Origin: Blastococcus tunisiensis
Lineage (GTDB): Bacteria > Actinomycetota > Actinomycetes > Mycobacteriales > Geodermatophilaceae
Direction of reading: 5' to 3'
DNA length: 64,000 nt
NCBI RefSeq assembly: GCF_900112815.1
Contig: NZ_FOND01000001.1
Coordinates: 342,816 to 406,815 of the forward strand
How positions within the stretch are numbered: position 1 is the stretch's first letter; each line of letters opens with the position of its first letter. The notes under the pieces are model-generated. The model searched no databases. It was not told where the DNA came from and saw only the letters and a program-made list of their open reading frames with translations. Positions 7,391 through 15,938 of this stretch are shown here, one piece after another. Position numbers and translations under genes: made by a program.

Positions 7391-8602
7391 GTGCCCGGGC
7401 TGCTGCGCTCCTTCCTGGACCTCCTGGACGCCGATGCGCTGGAGGGCCTCGTCACCGACGACCAGGTGCTGGACCGGACGGCGGTGCTGGTCGCGGTGCG
7501 CAACGCGGCGGACGCCGAGCTGACCCGCACCGTGCGCAAGGCCGAGAACATGCAGGCCCCCGAGCGCGACGGGACGAGGTCCATGCGGTCCTGGCTGCGC
7601 GGGCACGTGCGGCTCTCGGCCAGGGAGGCAGCCCGCATCGTCCGTAACGGGCGAGCGCTGGAGCAGTTCCCGGCGGTGGCGAAGGCGTTCGCCGAAGGTG
7701 CGGTGACCGCCGAGCAGGTCGCGGTGATCGCCCCGGCCGCGGCGGTGGACGTCCTGGCGGAGGCAGTCGGGCAGGGCATCGACGTGTCAGCCGTCGACGA
7801 GCTCCTCGCGGAGGTCGCGACGACACAGGAGCACGCCGTGCTCGGAACGGTCGTGCAGCACTTCCTCGCCCGGCTGGACCCCGACGGCTCGGAGCCCGAC
7901 CCGACGGAGCGGCGTGCGGTGTCCATCTCCCGGCACGCCGACGGCAGCGTGAGCGGCCGGTTCGAGCTCGACGCCGTCGGCGGGGAGAAGTTCTGCAGCG
8001 TGCTGGAGTCGATGGTGCAGGCCGACCGGCCGGCCGGTGACCTGCGAACCCGTTCCCGGCAGCTGGGCGACGCCCTCGTGCAGTGGGCGGACAACACCCT
8101 TGCTGCGGGGCAGCTGCCGATCCTGCGGACCGTCAAGCCGCACGTGATCGTCACCATCCCGCTGGCGGACCTGGTGGATCTCGCCGCCCTCCCGGGCGCC
8201 GGATCGACCGGGTTCGGCGCGGAGATCTCCGCCGCGCGGGCCCGGATGCTGGCCTGCGACGGCAACGTCACCCGGATCGTCATCGGCCCCGAAGGGCAGC
8301 CGCTGGAGGCGGGACGCACGAAACGGGTGTTCCCGCCGCACCTGCGCCGGGCCGTGGACGTCCGAGACCACCACTGCGTGTTCGCCGGCTGCAGCGCCCC
8401 CAGCCACTGGTGCGATGTCCACCACCTCGTCCACTGGGCCCACGGCGGAGAGACCGACGTGGACAACGCAGCTCTCCTGTGCGAACGGCACCACACCAAG
8501 GTGCACCACGGGTTCCGGGTGGAGCGGCAACCCGACGGCCGATGGCGCACCTGGCGCCCCGACGGCACCGAGATCCTGCTCGGCTCAGCGCTCCTCGCCT
8601 GA
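7391..8602 (+). CDS. DUF222 / HNH endonuclease domain protein (13E12 family)
   Basis: A 403-aa protein with an N-terminal helical DUF222 region (residues ~1-300) and a C-terminal HNH nuclease domain. The HNH core CDVHHLVHWAHGG near residue 340 and LLCERHHTKVHHG near 360 hold the metal-binding histidines, with paired cysteines in CVFAGCS. These multi-copy actinobacterial genes resemble the M. tuberculosis 13E12 repeats; their biological role is unclear, and links to DNA damage and mobile DNA have been suggested. The GTG at 7391 is chosen because a strong aggagg lies just upstream; an upstream frame extension to 7298 would run through the promoter and SOS box. No neighbouring integrase or inverted repeats are seen. 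Confidence 0.88.
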   Translation: MPGLLRSFLDLLDADALEGLVTDDQVLDRTAVLVAVRNAADAELTRTVRKAENMQAPERDGTRSMRSWLRGHVRLSAREAARIVRNGRALEQFPAVAKAFAEGAVTAEQVAVIAPAAAVDVLAEAVGQGIDVSAVDELLAEVATTQEHAVLGTVVQHFLARLDPDGSEPDPTERRAVSISRHADGSVSGRFELDAVGGEKFCSVLESMVQADRPAGDLRTRSRQLGDALVQWADNTLAAGQLPILRTVKPHVIVTIPLADLVDLAALPGAGSTGFGAEISAARARMLACDGNVTRIVIGPEGQPLEAGRTKRVFPPHLRRAVDVRDHHCVFAGCSAPSHWCDVHHLVHWAHGGETDVDNAALLCERHHTKVHHGFRVERQPDGRWRTWRPDGTEILLGSALLA

Positions 8603-8691
8603 GCGCCGCCGACTCGTCGGCTGCTCGTGCCGGGCGGGTCCGTCGTCCTGCACGATCCCGGCTGCCCCGATGCTGCGGGCCCGCCTGCCGA

Positions 8692-8697
8692 TACGGT
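8692..8697 (+). promoter_or_regulatory. putative -10 of leaderless upp
   Basis: TACGGT ends 7 nt before the GTG start of upp, the spacing expected when transcription begins at the start codon. No Shine-Dalgarno is present. Confidence 0.5.
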
Positions 8698-8704
8698 GTG
8701 CCGC

Positions 8705-9328
8705 GTGCAGCTCACCGTCGTCGATCACCCGTTGGCCCGTGCCCGCCTGAGCAGGATGCGCGACGAGCGGACGGACAACGCCATGTTCCGGGCCGCCCTG
8801 CGCGAGCTCACCCAGATGCTGGTCTACGAGGCCACCCGCGACCTGACGATCGCCGAGGAGCCGATCCAGACCCCGGTCACCGGGACCACCGGCTTCCGGC
8901 TGGCGGCACCGCCGCTGATCGTCCCGGTCCTGCGGGCGGGCCTCGGCATGGCCGACACCGCGCACGGGATGCTGCCGGAGTCCCAGATGGGCTTCGTCGG
9001 CCTGGCCCGCAACGAGGAGACCTTCCAGCCCGAGGCGTACATGGCCTCGCTACCGGAGTCGCTGGTCGACCGGCAGGTCTTCGTCCTCGACCCGATGCTG
9101 GCCACCGGCGGCTCGCTGGTGCACTGCTGCGGGCTGCTCACCGCCCGCGGCGCCACCTCCATCACCGTCCTCTGCGCGCTGGCCGCGCCGGAGGGGATCC
9201 GCCGGCTGGAGGAGAGCGGCCTGCCGCTGCGCGTCTTCACCGCCAGCGTGGACGAGGGGCTCAACGACAAGGCCTACATCGTCCCGGGGCTGGGCGACGC
9301 GGGCGACCGCCAGTTCGGCGCGGTCTGA
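8705..9328 (+). CDS. upp: uracil phosphoribosyltransferase
   Basis: A 207-aa enzyme, the normal family length, converting uracil and PRPP to UMP in pyrimidine salvage. The PRPP-binding loop is [11 protein letters not shown] (residues ~130-140), with PVLRAGLGM earlier and the uracil-binding C-terminal segment [20 protein letters not shown]. The GTG at 8705 starts VQLTVVDHP, matching the usual N-terminus; a longer in-frame start at 8627 would add an atypical proline/glycine-rich leader. A -10-like TACGGT 7 nt upstream suggests leaderless transcription. The oxidoreductase gene follows after 2 nt. Confidence 0.96.
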   Translation: MQLTVVDHPLARARLSRMRDERTDNAMFRAALRELTQMLVYEATRDLTIAEEPIQTPVTGTTGFRLAAPPLIVPVLRAGLGMADTAHGMLPESQMGFVGLARNEETFQPEAYMASLPESLVDRQVFVLDPMLATGGSLVHCCGLLTARGATSITVLCALAAPEGIRRLEESGLPLRVFTASVDEGLNDKAYIVPGLGDAGDRQFGAV

Positions 9329-9330
9329 CC

Positions 9331-10221
9331 GTGCGCTTCGGCGTCCTCGGCACCGGCTTCTGGGCCAAGGAGATCCATGCCGCGGCGCTGGCCGCGCACC
9401 CGGCGGCCGAGCTGGTCGGCGTGTGGGGGCGCGACGGCGCCAAGGCGAAGGCGGTCGGCGCGGAGTTCGACGTGCCCGGGTTCGCCGACGTCGACCAGCT
9501 CCTGGACCAGGTGGACGCCGTCACCATCGCACTGCCCCCGGACGTCCAGGCCCCGCTGGCCGAGCGGGCCGCCGCGGCGGGCAAGCACCTGCTGCTGGAG
9601 AAGCCGATCGCCCTCGACGTCGCCGGCGCGGACCGGGTCGTCGCCGCCGTCCGGGACGCCGGTGTCGCCTCGGTCGTCTTCTTCACCTTCCGGTTCCGCC
9701 CGGCCACGGCGACCTGGCTCGATCAGGCTGCCCGGACGACCCTGGCCGGCGGGCACGGCTCGTGGCTGTCGTCGCTCGCGGGCTCCCCGTTCGACTCCTC
9801 GCCCTGGCGCAAGGACCGCGGGGCGCTGTGGGACATCGGCCCGCACGCGCTCTCCCTGCTCGTCCCCGCGCTCGGTCCGGTGGTCTCGGTGCAGGCCGGT
9901 GCCGGGCTCGGGGACACCGTCCACCTGGTGCTCACCCACCGGTCCGGCGTCGCCTCGACGGTCACGGTGTCGCACACGGTGGCGCCGATGTCGGTGGGCA
10001 ACGAGTTCTTCGTCCACGGGGACGCCGGGCGGCTGGTGCTGCTGCCCGAGGAGGGGGTGGCGCGCGAGGCCTTCGCGGTCGCCGTCGACGAGCTGGTGCA
10101 GGCTGCGGTAGCGGGCGGCACCCACCCCTGCGACGTCGGCTTCGGCCGGGACGTCGTCGCCGTGCTGGCCGCCGCCGCACGGGCGCTGGACTCCGGCTGC
10201 CGGGAGCCGGTCGGGGCATGA
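9331..10221 (+). CDS. Gfo/Idh/MocA-family oxidoreductase
   Basis: A 296-aa NAD(P)-dependent oxidoreductase with an N-terminal Rossmann fold (VRFGVLGTGFWAKEI, residues 1-15) and the family's signature EKPIAL near residue 91, whose lysine is part of the active site. A later WRKDRGALWDIGPHALSLL segment supplies the conserved D-x-G-x-H region. Members act on sugars, inositol or related polyols; the substrate cannot be assigned here. It begins 2 nt after upp and overlaps the DUF805 gene by 4 nt (ATGA), so the three form one transcription unit. Confidence 0.9.
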   Translation: MRFGVLGTGFWAKEIHAAALAAHPAAELVGVWGRDGAKAKAVGAEFDVPGFADVDQLLDQVDAVTIALPPDVQAPLAERAAAAGKHLLLEKPIALDVAGADRVVAAVRDAGVASVVFFTFRFRPATATWLDQAARTTLAGGHGSWLSSLAGSPFDSSPWRKDRGALWDIGPHALSLLVPALGPVVSVQAGAGLGDTVHLVLTHRSGVASTVTVSHTVAPMSVGNEFFVHGDAGRLVLLPEEGVAREAFAVAVDELVQAAVAGGTHPCDVGFGRDVVAVLAAAARALDSGCREPVGA

Positions 10222-10652
10222 CCGTCGGGACGTCGAGGGGCGCCGCGCACGGTCTCCTGGACTGGTACCTGCCCACCGGCAGGCGCCGCCGCGGTGAGCT
10301 GTGGCTGGGCTACGTGCTCGTCCTGGTGCTGATCTTCCTGCTCGCGCAGGTCGCCGACTCGATCTGGTTCGCCTCGTCGTCGGTCCGGCTGGTCCGCCAC
10401 GACGACGCGGACCTGATGGACCTGCTCTGGGTCACGCCGGAGGGGGGCGGCCCGGTCACGCTGCTCGCGGTGCTGCTGCTCGCGGTGCCGAACGTGGCGG
10501 CGATCGTCTGCCGGCTGCACGACCGCGGGCACTCCGCCTGGTGGCTCGCGTGGAACCTGCTGCCCGGCATCGGCACGCTGGTCCTGTTCGTCACGGTCGG
10601 CCTGCTCGGCTCGGACCCGCGGCCCAACCGGTACGGCCCACCGAGGAGCTGA
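10218..10652 (+). CDS. DUF805 membrane protein
   Basis: A 144-aa small integral membrane protein of the DUF805 (YhaH-like) family, function unknown. It has a soluble start (LLDWYLPTGRRRRGELWLG) followed by hydrophobic segments around residues 33-50, 80-98 and 110-130. The family hallmark CRLHDRGHSAWW lies just before the last segment pair and DPRPNRYG at the end. The ATG overlaps the stop of the preceding oxidoreductase (ATGA). Confidence 0.88.
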   Translation: MTVGTSRGAAHGLLDWYLPTGRRRRGELWLGYVLVLVLIFLLAQVADSIWFASSSVRLVRHDDADLMDLLWVTPEGGGPVTLLAVLLLAVPNVAAIVCRLHDRGHSAWWLAWNLLPGIGTLVLFVTVGLLGSDPRPNRYGPPRS

Positions 10653-10659
10653 CCGGTGC

Positions 10660-11229
10660 TCAGCCCGGGCGCACGCGTTCGTGGCGCAGCAGGACGACGC
10701 CGTTGCCGAAGGCGCGGCTCTCCACCAGCCGCAGGTCGCGGGGGACGTCGGCCGGGTCGAACAGCCGCCGGCCGCGGCCGAGCAGGACCGGGTTGACGAA
10801 GAGTCGGTACTCGTCGATCAGGTCGTGCTGCCGGAATGCGTCGATCAGCTTCGCGCCCCCGATGGTCATGTCACCGCCCGGCTGCTGCTGCAGGGACCGG
10901 ATCGCCTCCGGGTCGACCTCGCGGTGCACCTCGGTACGGGGGCCGGTCGGCGCCAGCGTGCGGGAGAACACGATCCTGGGTATCCGCCGGTAGATGCCGG
11001 CGAACTCGCCCATCGGCGCCGGCACCTCGGGGTCGTCGTCCGCCGTGGGCCAGAACTCGTCCATCAGCTCGAAGGTGACCCGCCCGAAGAGGAACGCGCT
11101 CGTGGTCGCCAGGTACTCGTTGAAGTACCGGTGCAGGTCGTCGTCGACCCGGTGCCAGCCGATGTCGCGGTCCGGCCCCTCGAAGAAGCCGTCGAGGGAC
11201 ACCGCCATGTGGACGACGATCTTGCGCAC
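10660..11229 (-). CDS. dihydrofolate reductase-like (RibD C-terminal domain) protein
   Basis: A 189-aa single-domain protein of the RibD-C/YyaP-like dihydrofolate reductase superfamily. It starts with VRKIVVHMAVSLDGFFEG and has LFGRVTFELM, GGDMTIGGAKLIDAF (nucleotide-binding GGA loop) and VLLGRGRRLF. The GTG is supported by ggagga just upstream. Such stand-alone proteins are NADPH-dependent reductases of uncertain substrate; they are not the essential FolA. It converges on the DUF805 gene with only 7 nt between. Confidence 0.88.
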   Translation of the reverse strand: MRKIVVHMAVSLDGFFEGPDRDIGWHRVDDDLHRYFNEYLATTSAFLFGRVTFELMDEFWPTADDDPEVPAPMGEFAGIYRRIPRIVFSRTLAPTGPRTEVHREVDPEAIRSLQQQPGGDMTIGGAKLIDAFRQHDLIDEYRLFVNPVLLGRGRRLFDPADVPRDLRLVESRAFGNGVVLLRHERVRPG

Positions 11230-11290
11230 CGGTTCCTCCGTTCGTGGACGTCGCAGGTGTGACCGGGCGGACCGGCGGAACTGATCGGCG

Positions 11291-12913
11291 TCAGAGGCCG
11301 AGCGCCGCCGACATCTCCGCGCGGAGCTGGTCCAGCTCGTCCTCGCCGCGGCCGCGGGCGGCGATCAGGCCGGCGTCCTCGTGCACCGGGACGACCGTCT
11401 CCAGGTAGGCCTTGAGCTTCGGCTCGGTGCCGCTGGGCCGCACGATCACCCGCACGCCGTCGCCGAGCAGCCGCACCGCGTCGACCGGCGGCTCCTCGAG
11501 CGCCAGGTCGGCGTACCTGACCGGGCGGCCGAGCAGTGTCGCCGGCGGCCGGGCGCGCAACCGGGTCATCGCGTCGGAGATCAGCGTCAGGTCCTCGACC
11601 CGCACGGACAGCTGGCCGGTCACGAAGAGCCCGTGCTCGGCGGCCAGCTCGTCCAGCCGGTCGAGCAGCGTGCGGCCCCGGGCCTTCAGCTCGGCTGCCA
11701 GCAGGGCGACGGCCAGCGCCGCCGAGATCCCGTCCTTGTCGCGGGCCACCGACGGCGTGACCGCGTAGCCGAGCGCCTCCTCGTAGCCGTACACGAGGGG
11801 TGCCTCCGCCGACCCGGCGCGGATGATCCACTTGAAGCCGGTGGGTGTCTCCGCCGACGGCTGCCCGGCGGCCGCCGCGATCACGTGCATCAGCGAACCG
11901 CTGACCAGCGACGACGCGTACGTCCCGTGCGCCCCCCGGCGCAGCAGCCAGTCCGCCAGCAGGGCCCCGACCTCGTCACCGGTCAGCTGCCGGCCGCCGC
12001 AGACGACGGCGCAGCGGTCGGCGTCCGGGTCCTCGGCGATCGCCACGTCGGCGCCGGTCCGGTCCGCCAGCGCCTTCAGCAGATCGGTGGCGCCCGGCTC
12101 CTCCGGGTTGGGGAACGCGACCGTCCGGAAGGTCGGGTCGGGGGCGTCCTGCTCGGCGACGGTCGCCGGCTCCGCGAGCCCGGCGGCGGCGAAGACGGCC
12201 CGGGTCGTCTCCGCGCCCACGCCGTGCATGGCCGTGTAGGCGACGGTCAGCTCGCCGCGGGACGGGACCCGCGCGGGCTCCAGCGCGTCGACGACGGCGG
12301 CCACGTAGTCGGCCTGGACGTCGTCGCCCAGGGTCAGCCAGTCGTCGGACAGCGGCACCTCGCGGGCCGGGCCGACCGCCGCGATCGCCGCCTCGATCTC
12401 CCGGTCGGCCGGCGGCACGAGCTGCGCCCCGTCGGCCAGGTAGACCTTGTACCCGTTGTCGTCGGGCGGGTTGTGGCTGGCGGTCACCATGATCCCGGCC
12501 GCGCAGCCCAGGTGCCGGACGGCGAAGGACAGCACCGGCGTCGGCAGCGCCTTCGGCAGCACCTGCACGGCGAAACCGGCACCGGTCAGCACCGCGGCCG
12601 AGACGTGCGCGAACTCGTCGGACCGGCGGCGGGCGTCGTAGCCGATGACGACGCCCCCGCCGGCGTGCCCGGAGTCCGCCAGGTACCGGGCCAGACCGGC
12701 CGCGGCCCGGGTGACGACGGCGGCGTTCATCCCGGCCGGGCCGGCGCGCAGCGGACCGCGCAGCCCCGCCGTCCCGAAGGTCAGCGGACCGGCGAAGCGG
12801 CGGGCCAGCTCGGCGGCGTCGCCCGCCTCGACCAGCGCCTCGATCTCCGCCCGGTCGCCGGCGTGCGGATCGGCGTCGGCCCAGGCCCGGGCGGTGGCCA
12901 GCAGGTCGCTCAC
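11291..12913 (-). CDS. phosphohexomutase (phosphoglucomutase/phosphomannomutase family)
   Basis: A 540-aa alpha-D-phosphohexomutase. The phospho-serine loop is TASHNPPDDNG near residue 138, the Mg site DPDADR near 295, the sugar loop GYEEALGY near 375 and the C-terminal phosphate-binding RPSGTEPKLK near 500. It resembles M. tuberculosis PmmB, which sits next to a purine nucleoside phosphorylase in that genome as here. In a nucleoside operon it probably interconverts (deoxy)ribose 1- and 5-phosphate or hexose phosphates; the sequence does not decide between them. Its GTG start overlaps the stop of the uronate-dehydrogenase-like gene by 4 nt (GTGA). Confidence 0.92.
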   Translation of the reverse strand: MSDLLATARAWADADPHAGDRAEIEALVEAGDAAELARRFAGPLTFGTAGLRGPLRAGPAGMNAAVVTRAAAGLARYLADSGHAGGGVVIGYDARRRSDEFAHVSAAVLTGAGFAVQVLPKALPTPVLSFAVRHLGCAAGIMVTASHNPPDDNGYKVYLADGAQLVPPADREIEAAIAAVGPAREVPLSDDWLTLGDDVQADYVAAVVDALEPARVPSRGELTVAYTAMHGVGAETTRAVFAAAGLAEPATVAEQDAPDPTFRTVAFPNPEEPGATDLLKALADRTGADVAIAEDPDADRCAVVCGGRQLTGDEVGALLADWLLRRGAHGTYASSLVSGSLMHVIAAAAGQPSAETPTGFKWIIRAGSAEAPLVYGYEEALGYAVTPSVARDKDGISAALAVALLAAELKARGRTLLDRLDELAAEHGLFVTGQLSVRVEDLTLISDAMTRLRARPPATLLGRPVRYADLALEEPPVDAVRLLGDGVRVIVRPSGTEPKLKAYLETVVPVHEDAGLIAARGRGEDELDQLRAEMSAALGL

Positions 12914-13773
12914 GGCCGCGTCCCGCTGCCCGGCGCGATGTCGGCCCGGGGAGCGGGCGGCCCGAAGTTCTCCGCGTCGAACTCGGCCAGCGTGTACTGA
13001 CCGCCGACCCGGGAGTGCACGGGATCCGCCGGGTCGGGCTCGCCCTCGGCCTCGATGAGCGCCGCGGCGTACACCTCCGCATCGTCGGCCGGCGCGTAGC
13101 CGAGGGCGCGGGCGGCGGTGAGGTCCCACCAGTTGCGGGTGTTGGCCGAGACGCCCCACACCACGGCGTACCCGGGCGAGGGCGTCCGCAGGGCCGCGTC
13201 GACCAGGGAGACGCTGTCGGCGGGGGAGAGCCAGGTGGCCAGCATCCGGACCGTCGTCGGCTCGGGGAAGGCGCTGCCGATGCGCAGGCAGACGACGTCC
13301 ATGCCGTAGCGGTCGGAGTACAGCGAGCCGAGCGCCTCCATCGTCACCTTGGCGACGCCGTAGTACGTGTCCGGCCGCGGTGGGGCATCGACCTCGCGGA
13401 GCAGTCCCGCGGCCGGGCGTGGGGTGAACCCGGTGGCGTGGTTGCTGCTGGCCAGGACGACCCGTTGCACGCCGGCCCGGCGAGCCGCCTCCAGCGTGGC
13501 GTACGTGCCTTCGATGTTCGCGTGGCTGATGGCCGGCCAGGTGGACTCGCCGACGACGCCGGCCAGGTGCACGACGGCCGAGACGCCCTGCATGGCGTCC
13601 GCCATCGCGGCCAGGTCGGTCACGTCGGCGACGACCTGCTCCTCGCCGGGGCGGACGTCGGAGATCGGGACGACGTCGAGGCTGCGCAGCGCCCAGCCGC
13701 GCTCGGGCAGCCCCCCGCGCAGCACCGTGCCGATCCGGCCGGCCGCACCGGTCAGCAGGACGGGCCCGCTCAC
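12910..13773 (-). CDS. uronate dehydrogenase-like SDR (NAD-dependent)
   Basis: A 287-aa extended-type short-chain dehydrogenase. The nucleotide loop is [10 protein letters not shown] (residues ~5-14) and the catalytic pair is YYGVAK near residue 134. Several stretches recall bacterial uronate dehydrogenase: [31 protein letters not shown], and [14 protein letters not shown] followed by [13 protein letters not shown]. That enzyme oxidises D-galacturonate or D-glucuronate to the aldarolactone. Here the gene is locked between purine nucleoside phosphorylase and phosphohexomutase by 4-nt GTGA overlaps on both sides, an unusual setting, so the true substrate may be another aldose. The general SDR call is certain; the uronate call comes from remembered motifs. 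Confidence 0.8.
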   Translation of the reverse strand: MSGPVLLTGAAGRIGTVLRGGLPERGWALRSLDVVPISDVRPGEEQVVADVTDLAAMADAMQGVSAVVHLAGVVGESTWPAISHANIEGTYATLEAARRAGVQRVVLASSNHATGFTPRPAAGLLREVDAPPRPDTYYGVAKVTMEALGSLYSDRYGMDVVCLRIGSAFPEPTTVRMLATWLSPADSVSLVDAALRTPSPGYAVVWGVSANTRNWWDLTAARALGYAPADDAEVYAAALIEAEGEPDPADPVHSRVGGQYTLAEFDAENFGPPAPRADIAPGSGTRP

Positions 13774-14579
13774 GGGAGCCGGCCGATCAGCTCGACGAGG
13801 AACGCCCCGAGCCGGCTCGCCGCGGCCTTGCCGGCGGCGATGACCTCGTCGGCGTCCAGCTTCTCGCCGGTCACGCCGGCCGCCGCGTTGGTGACCAGCG
13901 ACAGCCCGAAGACCTCCGCCCCCTCGGCGTGGGCGGCGATCGCCTCCAGCGCCGTCGACATGCCCACCAGGTCCGCTCCCAGCGTGCGCAGCATGCGGAT
14001 CTCCGCCGGCGTCTCGTAGTGCGGCCCCGGCAGCGCCGCGTACACGCCCTCGGCGAGCGTCGGGTCCAGCTCGCGGGCCAGCTGCCGCAGCCGGGCGGAG
14101 TACAGGTCGGTCAGGTCGACGAAACGGGCACCCACCAGCGGCGAGCGCGCCGTCAGGTTGAGGTGGTCGGTGATGACCACCGCCTGCCCGACCTGGTGCT
14201 CGGGGGCCAGGCCGCCCGCGGCATTCGTGAGGATCACCGTCCGCGCGCCGGCGGCCACGGCGGTCCGGACGCCGTGGACGACCGGCTCCACGCCGCGCCC
14301 CTCGTAGAGGTGCGTGCGGCCGAGGAACAGCAGCACCCGCCGGTCGCCCACCCGCACCGACCGCACCTCGCCGCCGTGGCCGACCGCGGTCGGGGCGGCG
14401 AAGCCGGGCAGGTCCCCGATCGCCACCGACGCGGCGGCGGCGCCGAAGGCGTCGGCGGCGGGCGCCCAGCCGGAGCCCATGACCACCGCCACGTCGTGCG
14501 GTCCGCCGAGCGCGGCGGTGAGGTCCTGCGCCGCCGTCGCGGCGAGGGTGTGCGGATCGGTTCCGGGAGCCTGGTTCAC
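13770..14579 (-). CDS. purine nucleoside phosphorylase
   Basis: A 269-aa trimeric-type (PNP class II) phosphorylase splitting purine (deoxy)nucleosides with phosphate into base and (deoxy)ribose 1-phosphate. Motifs: VVMGSGWAP (phosphate loop), [47 protein letters not shown] and the base-recognition SLVTNAAAG. It is first in a leftward three-gene operon with GTGA overlaps. A -10-like TAGCGT 6 nt before the GTG suggests a leaderless mRNA. Products would feed the phosphohexomutase and then deoC. Confidence 0.95.
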   Translation of the reverse strand: MNQAPGTDPHTLAATAAQDLTAALGGPHDVAVVMGSGWAPAADAFGAAAASVAIGDLPGFAAPTAVGHGGEVRSVRVGDRRVLLFLGRTHLYEGRGVEPVVHGVRTAVAAGARTVILTNAAGGLAPEHQVGQAVVITDHLNLTARSPLVGARFVDLTDLYSARLRQLARELDPTLAEGVYAALPGPHYETPAEIRMLRTLGADLVGMSTALEAIAAHAEGAEVFGLSLVTNAAAGVTGEKLDADEVIAAGKAAASRLGAFLVELIGRLP

Positions 14580-14585
14580 GCACGG

Positions 14586-14591
14586 ACGCTA
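14586..14591 (-). promoter_or_regulatory. putative -10 of leaderless purine nucleoside phosphorylase operon
   Basis: TAGCGT on the minus strand ends 6 nt before the GTG at 14579. The 153-nt divergent gap also holds the rightward promoter of the GCS2 gene. Confidence 0.5.
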
Positions 14592-14720
14592 ACGCAGGAC
14601 CGGATGCGCGGGCGGAGCGGAGGCCGGCCCCCTGTCCGATCCCGCGTGCCCCGTACCGCGACCCGATCCATCGCACGGGTGATCGTGCACCGCCACCGGG
14701 TGGCCACCGGTCGTCGAACC

Positions 14721-14726
14721 TAGACT
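14721..14726 (+). promoter_or_regulatory. putative -10 of leaderless GCS2 gene
   Basis: TAGACT ends 6 nt before the GTG at 14733; no Shine-Dalgarno is seen. Confidence 0.5.
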
Positions 14727-14732
14727 TCCGAT

Positions 14733-15938
14733 GTGCAGATCCCCTTCGAGTCCTCCGAGCGCGCCAGCCTGGGCGTGGAGTGGGAGCTGCAGCTCGTCGA
14801 CCGGGAGACCCGCGAGCTGACGGCGGGCGCGATCGAGATCCTCGAGGAGATCCGGCCCGAGGGCGCCGAGGAGCACCCGAAGGCCAAGCACGAGCTGCTG
14901 CAGTCGACGATCGAGATCATCACCGGGATCTGCGGCACCGTGTCGGAGGCGAAGGCCGACCTGGCCGGCACGCTGGCCGAGGTGAGCGCCGCAGCGGAGC
15001 GCCGCGGGCTGGGACTGATGTGCGCGGGCACGCACCCGTTCACCGACTGGCAGAGCCAGCTCATCTCGCCCAAGGAGCGCTACCTCGAGCTGGTCGAGCG
15101 CATGCAGTGGCTGGCGCGGCGGCTGCAGATCTTCGGCGTGCACGTCCACGTCGGCGTCCGGTCGCCGGACAAGGCCATCCCGATCGTCAACGCGCTGTGC
15201 CAGTACCAGCCGCACTTCCTGGCGCTGTCGGCGTCCTCCCCGTTCTGGAAGGGGGCCGACACCGGGCTCGCCTCGGCCCGGACCAAGGTGTTCGAGAGCA
15301 TGCCCACGGCCGGGCTGCCCTACCAGCTGTCCGGGTGGGAGGAGTTCGAGGGCTACATGGCCACCCAGATCTCCTCCCACGCCATCGAGAGCGTCCGCGA
15401 GGTGTGGTGGGACATCCGGCCGCACCCGAACTTCGGCACCGTCGAGCTGCGCATCTGCGACGGCCTGCCGACCCTCGACGAGATCGGCGCGGTCGCCGCG
15501 CTGAGCCAGTGCCTGGTCGAGCAGTTCGACACCCAGCTCGACCGCGGCTACACCCTGCCGACCCCGGCGCGCTGGGTGCTGCAGGAGAACAAGTGGCGGG
15601 CGGCGCGCTACGGCCTCGACGCCGACATCGTCGTCGACGACAAGGGCACCGTCCGCCCCGTGCGGCAGGCGATCCTCGACCTCGTCGAGGACCTCGCGCC
15701 GACCGCGAGACGGCTGCACTGCGAGGCCGAGCTGCGCGACGTCGAGCGCGTCCTGGCCGTCGGCGCCTCCTACCAGCGGCAGCGCGCGGTCGCCGCGGCC
15801 TCCGGCGGGGACCTGAAGCCGGTGGTGGACAGCCTGCTCGCCGAGATGCGGGACGGCCTGCCGACCTCGGGTCCGGCCGGTCGTCCCACCCGCCCGGTCC
15901 CCGGACCCGCCGACCTCCCCGGGGGACACGCCGCATGA
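14733..15938 (+). CDS. carboxylate-amine ligase, glutamate-cysteine ligase family 2 (GCS2/YbdK-like)
   Basis: A 401-aa ATP-dependent ligase of the GCS2 family, related to gamma-glutamylcysteine synthetases such as EgtA and to YbdK. Visible motifs are LGVEWELQLVD at the start (metal/Glu site), HPKAKHELLQSTIEI, FGVHVHVGV near residue 133, WWDIRPHPNFGTVELRICDG near 225 and the C-terminal EAELRDVERVL. The family makes amide bonds between a gamma-carboxylate and an amine; whether cysteine is the acceptor here is open, and this enzyme is not clearly the ergothioneine one. It starts with GTG just after a -10-like TAGACT and overlaps the M20D gene by 4 nt (ATGA). Confidence 0.88.
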   Translation: MQIPFESSERASLGVEWELQLVDRETRELTAGAIEILEEIRPEGAEEHPKAKHELLQSTIEIITGICGTVSEAKADLAGTLAEVSAAAERRGLGLMCAGTHPFTDWQSQLISPKERYLELVERMQWLARRLQIFGVHVHVGVRSPDKAIPIVNALCQYQPHFLALSASSPFWKGADTGLASARTKVFESMPTAGLPYQLSGWEEFEGYMATQISSHAIESVREVWWDIRPHPNFGTVELRICDGLPTLDEIGAVAALSQCLVEQFDTQLDRGYTLPTPARWVLQENKWRAARYGLDADIVVDDKGTVRPVRQAILDLVEDLAPTARRLHCEAELRDVERVLAVGASYQRQRAVAAASGGDLKPVVDSLLAEMRDGLPTSGPAGRPTRPVPGPADLPGGHAA

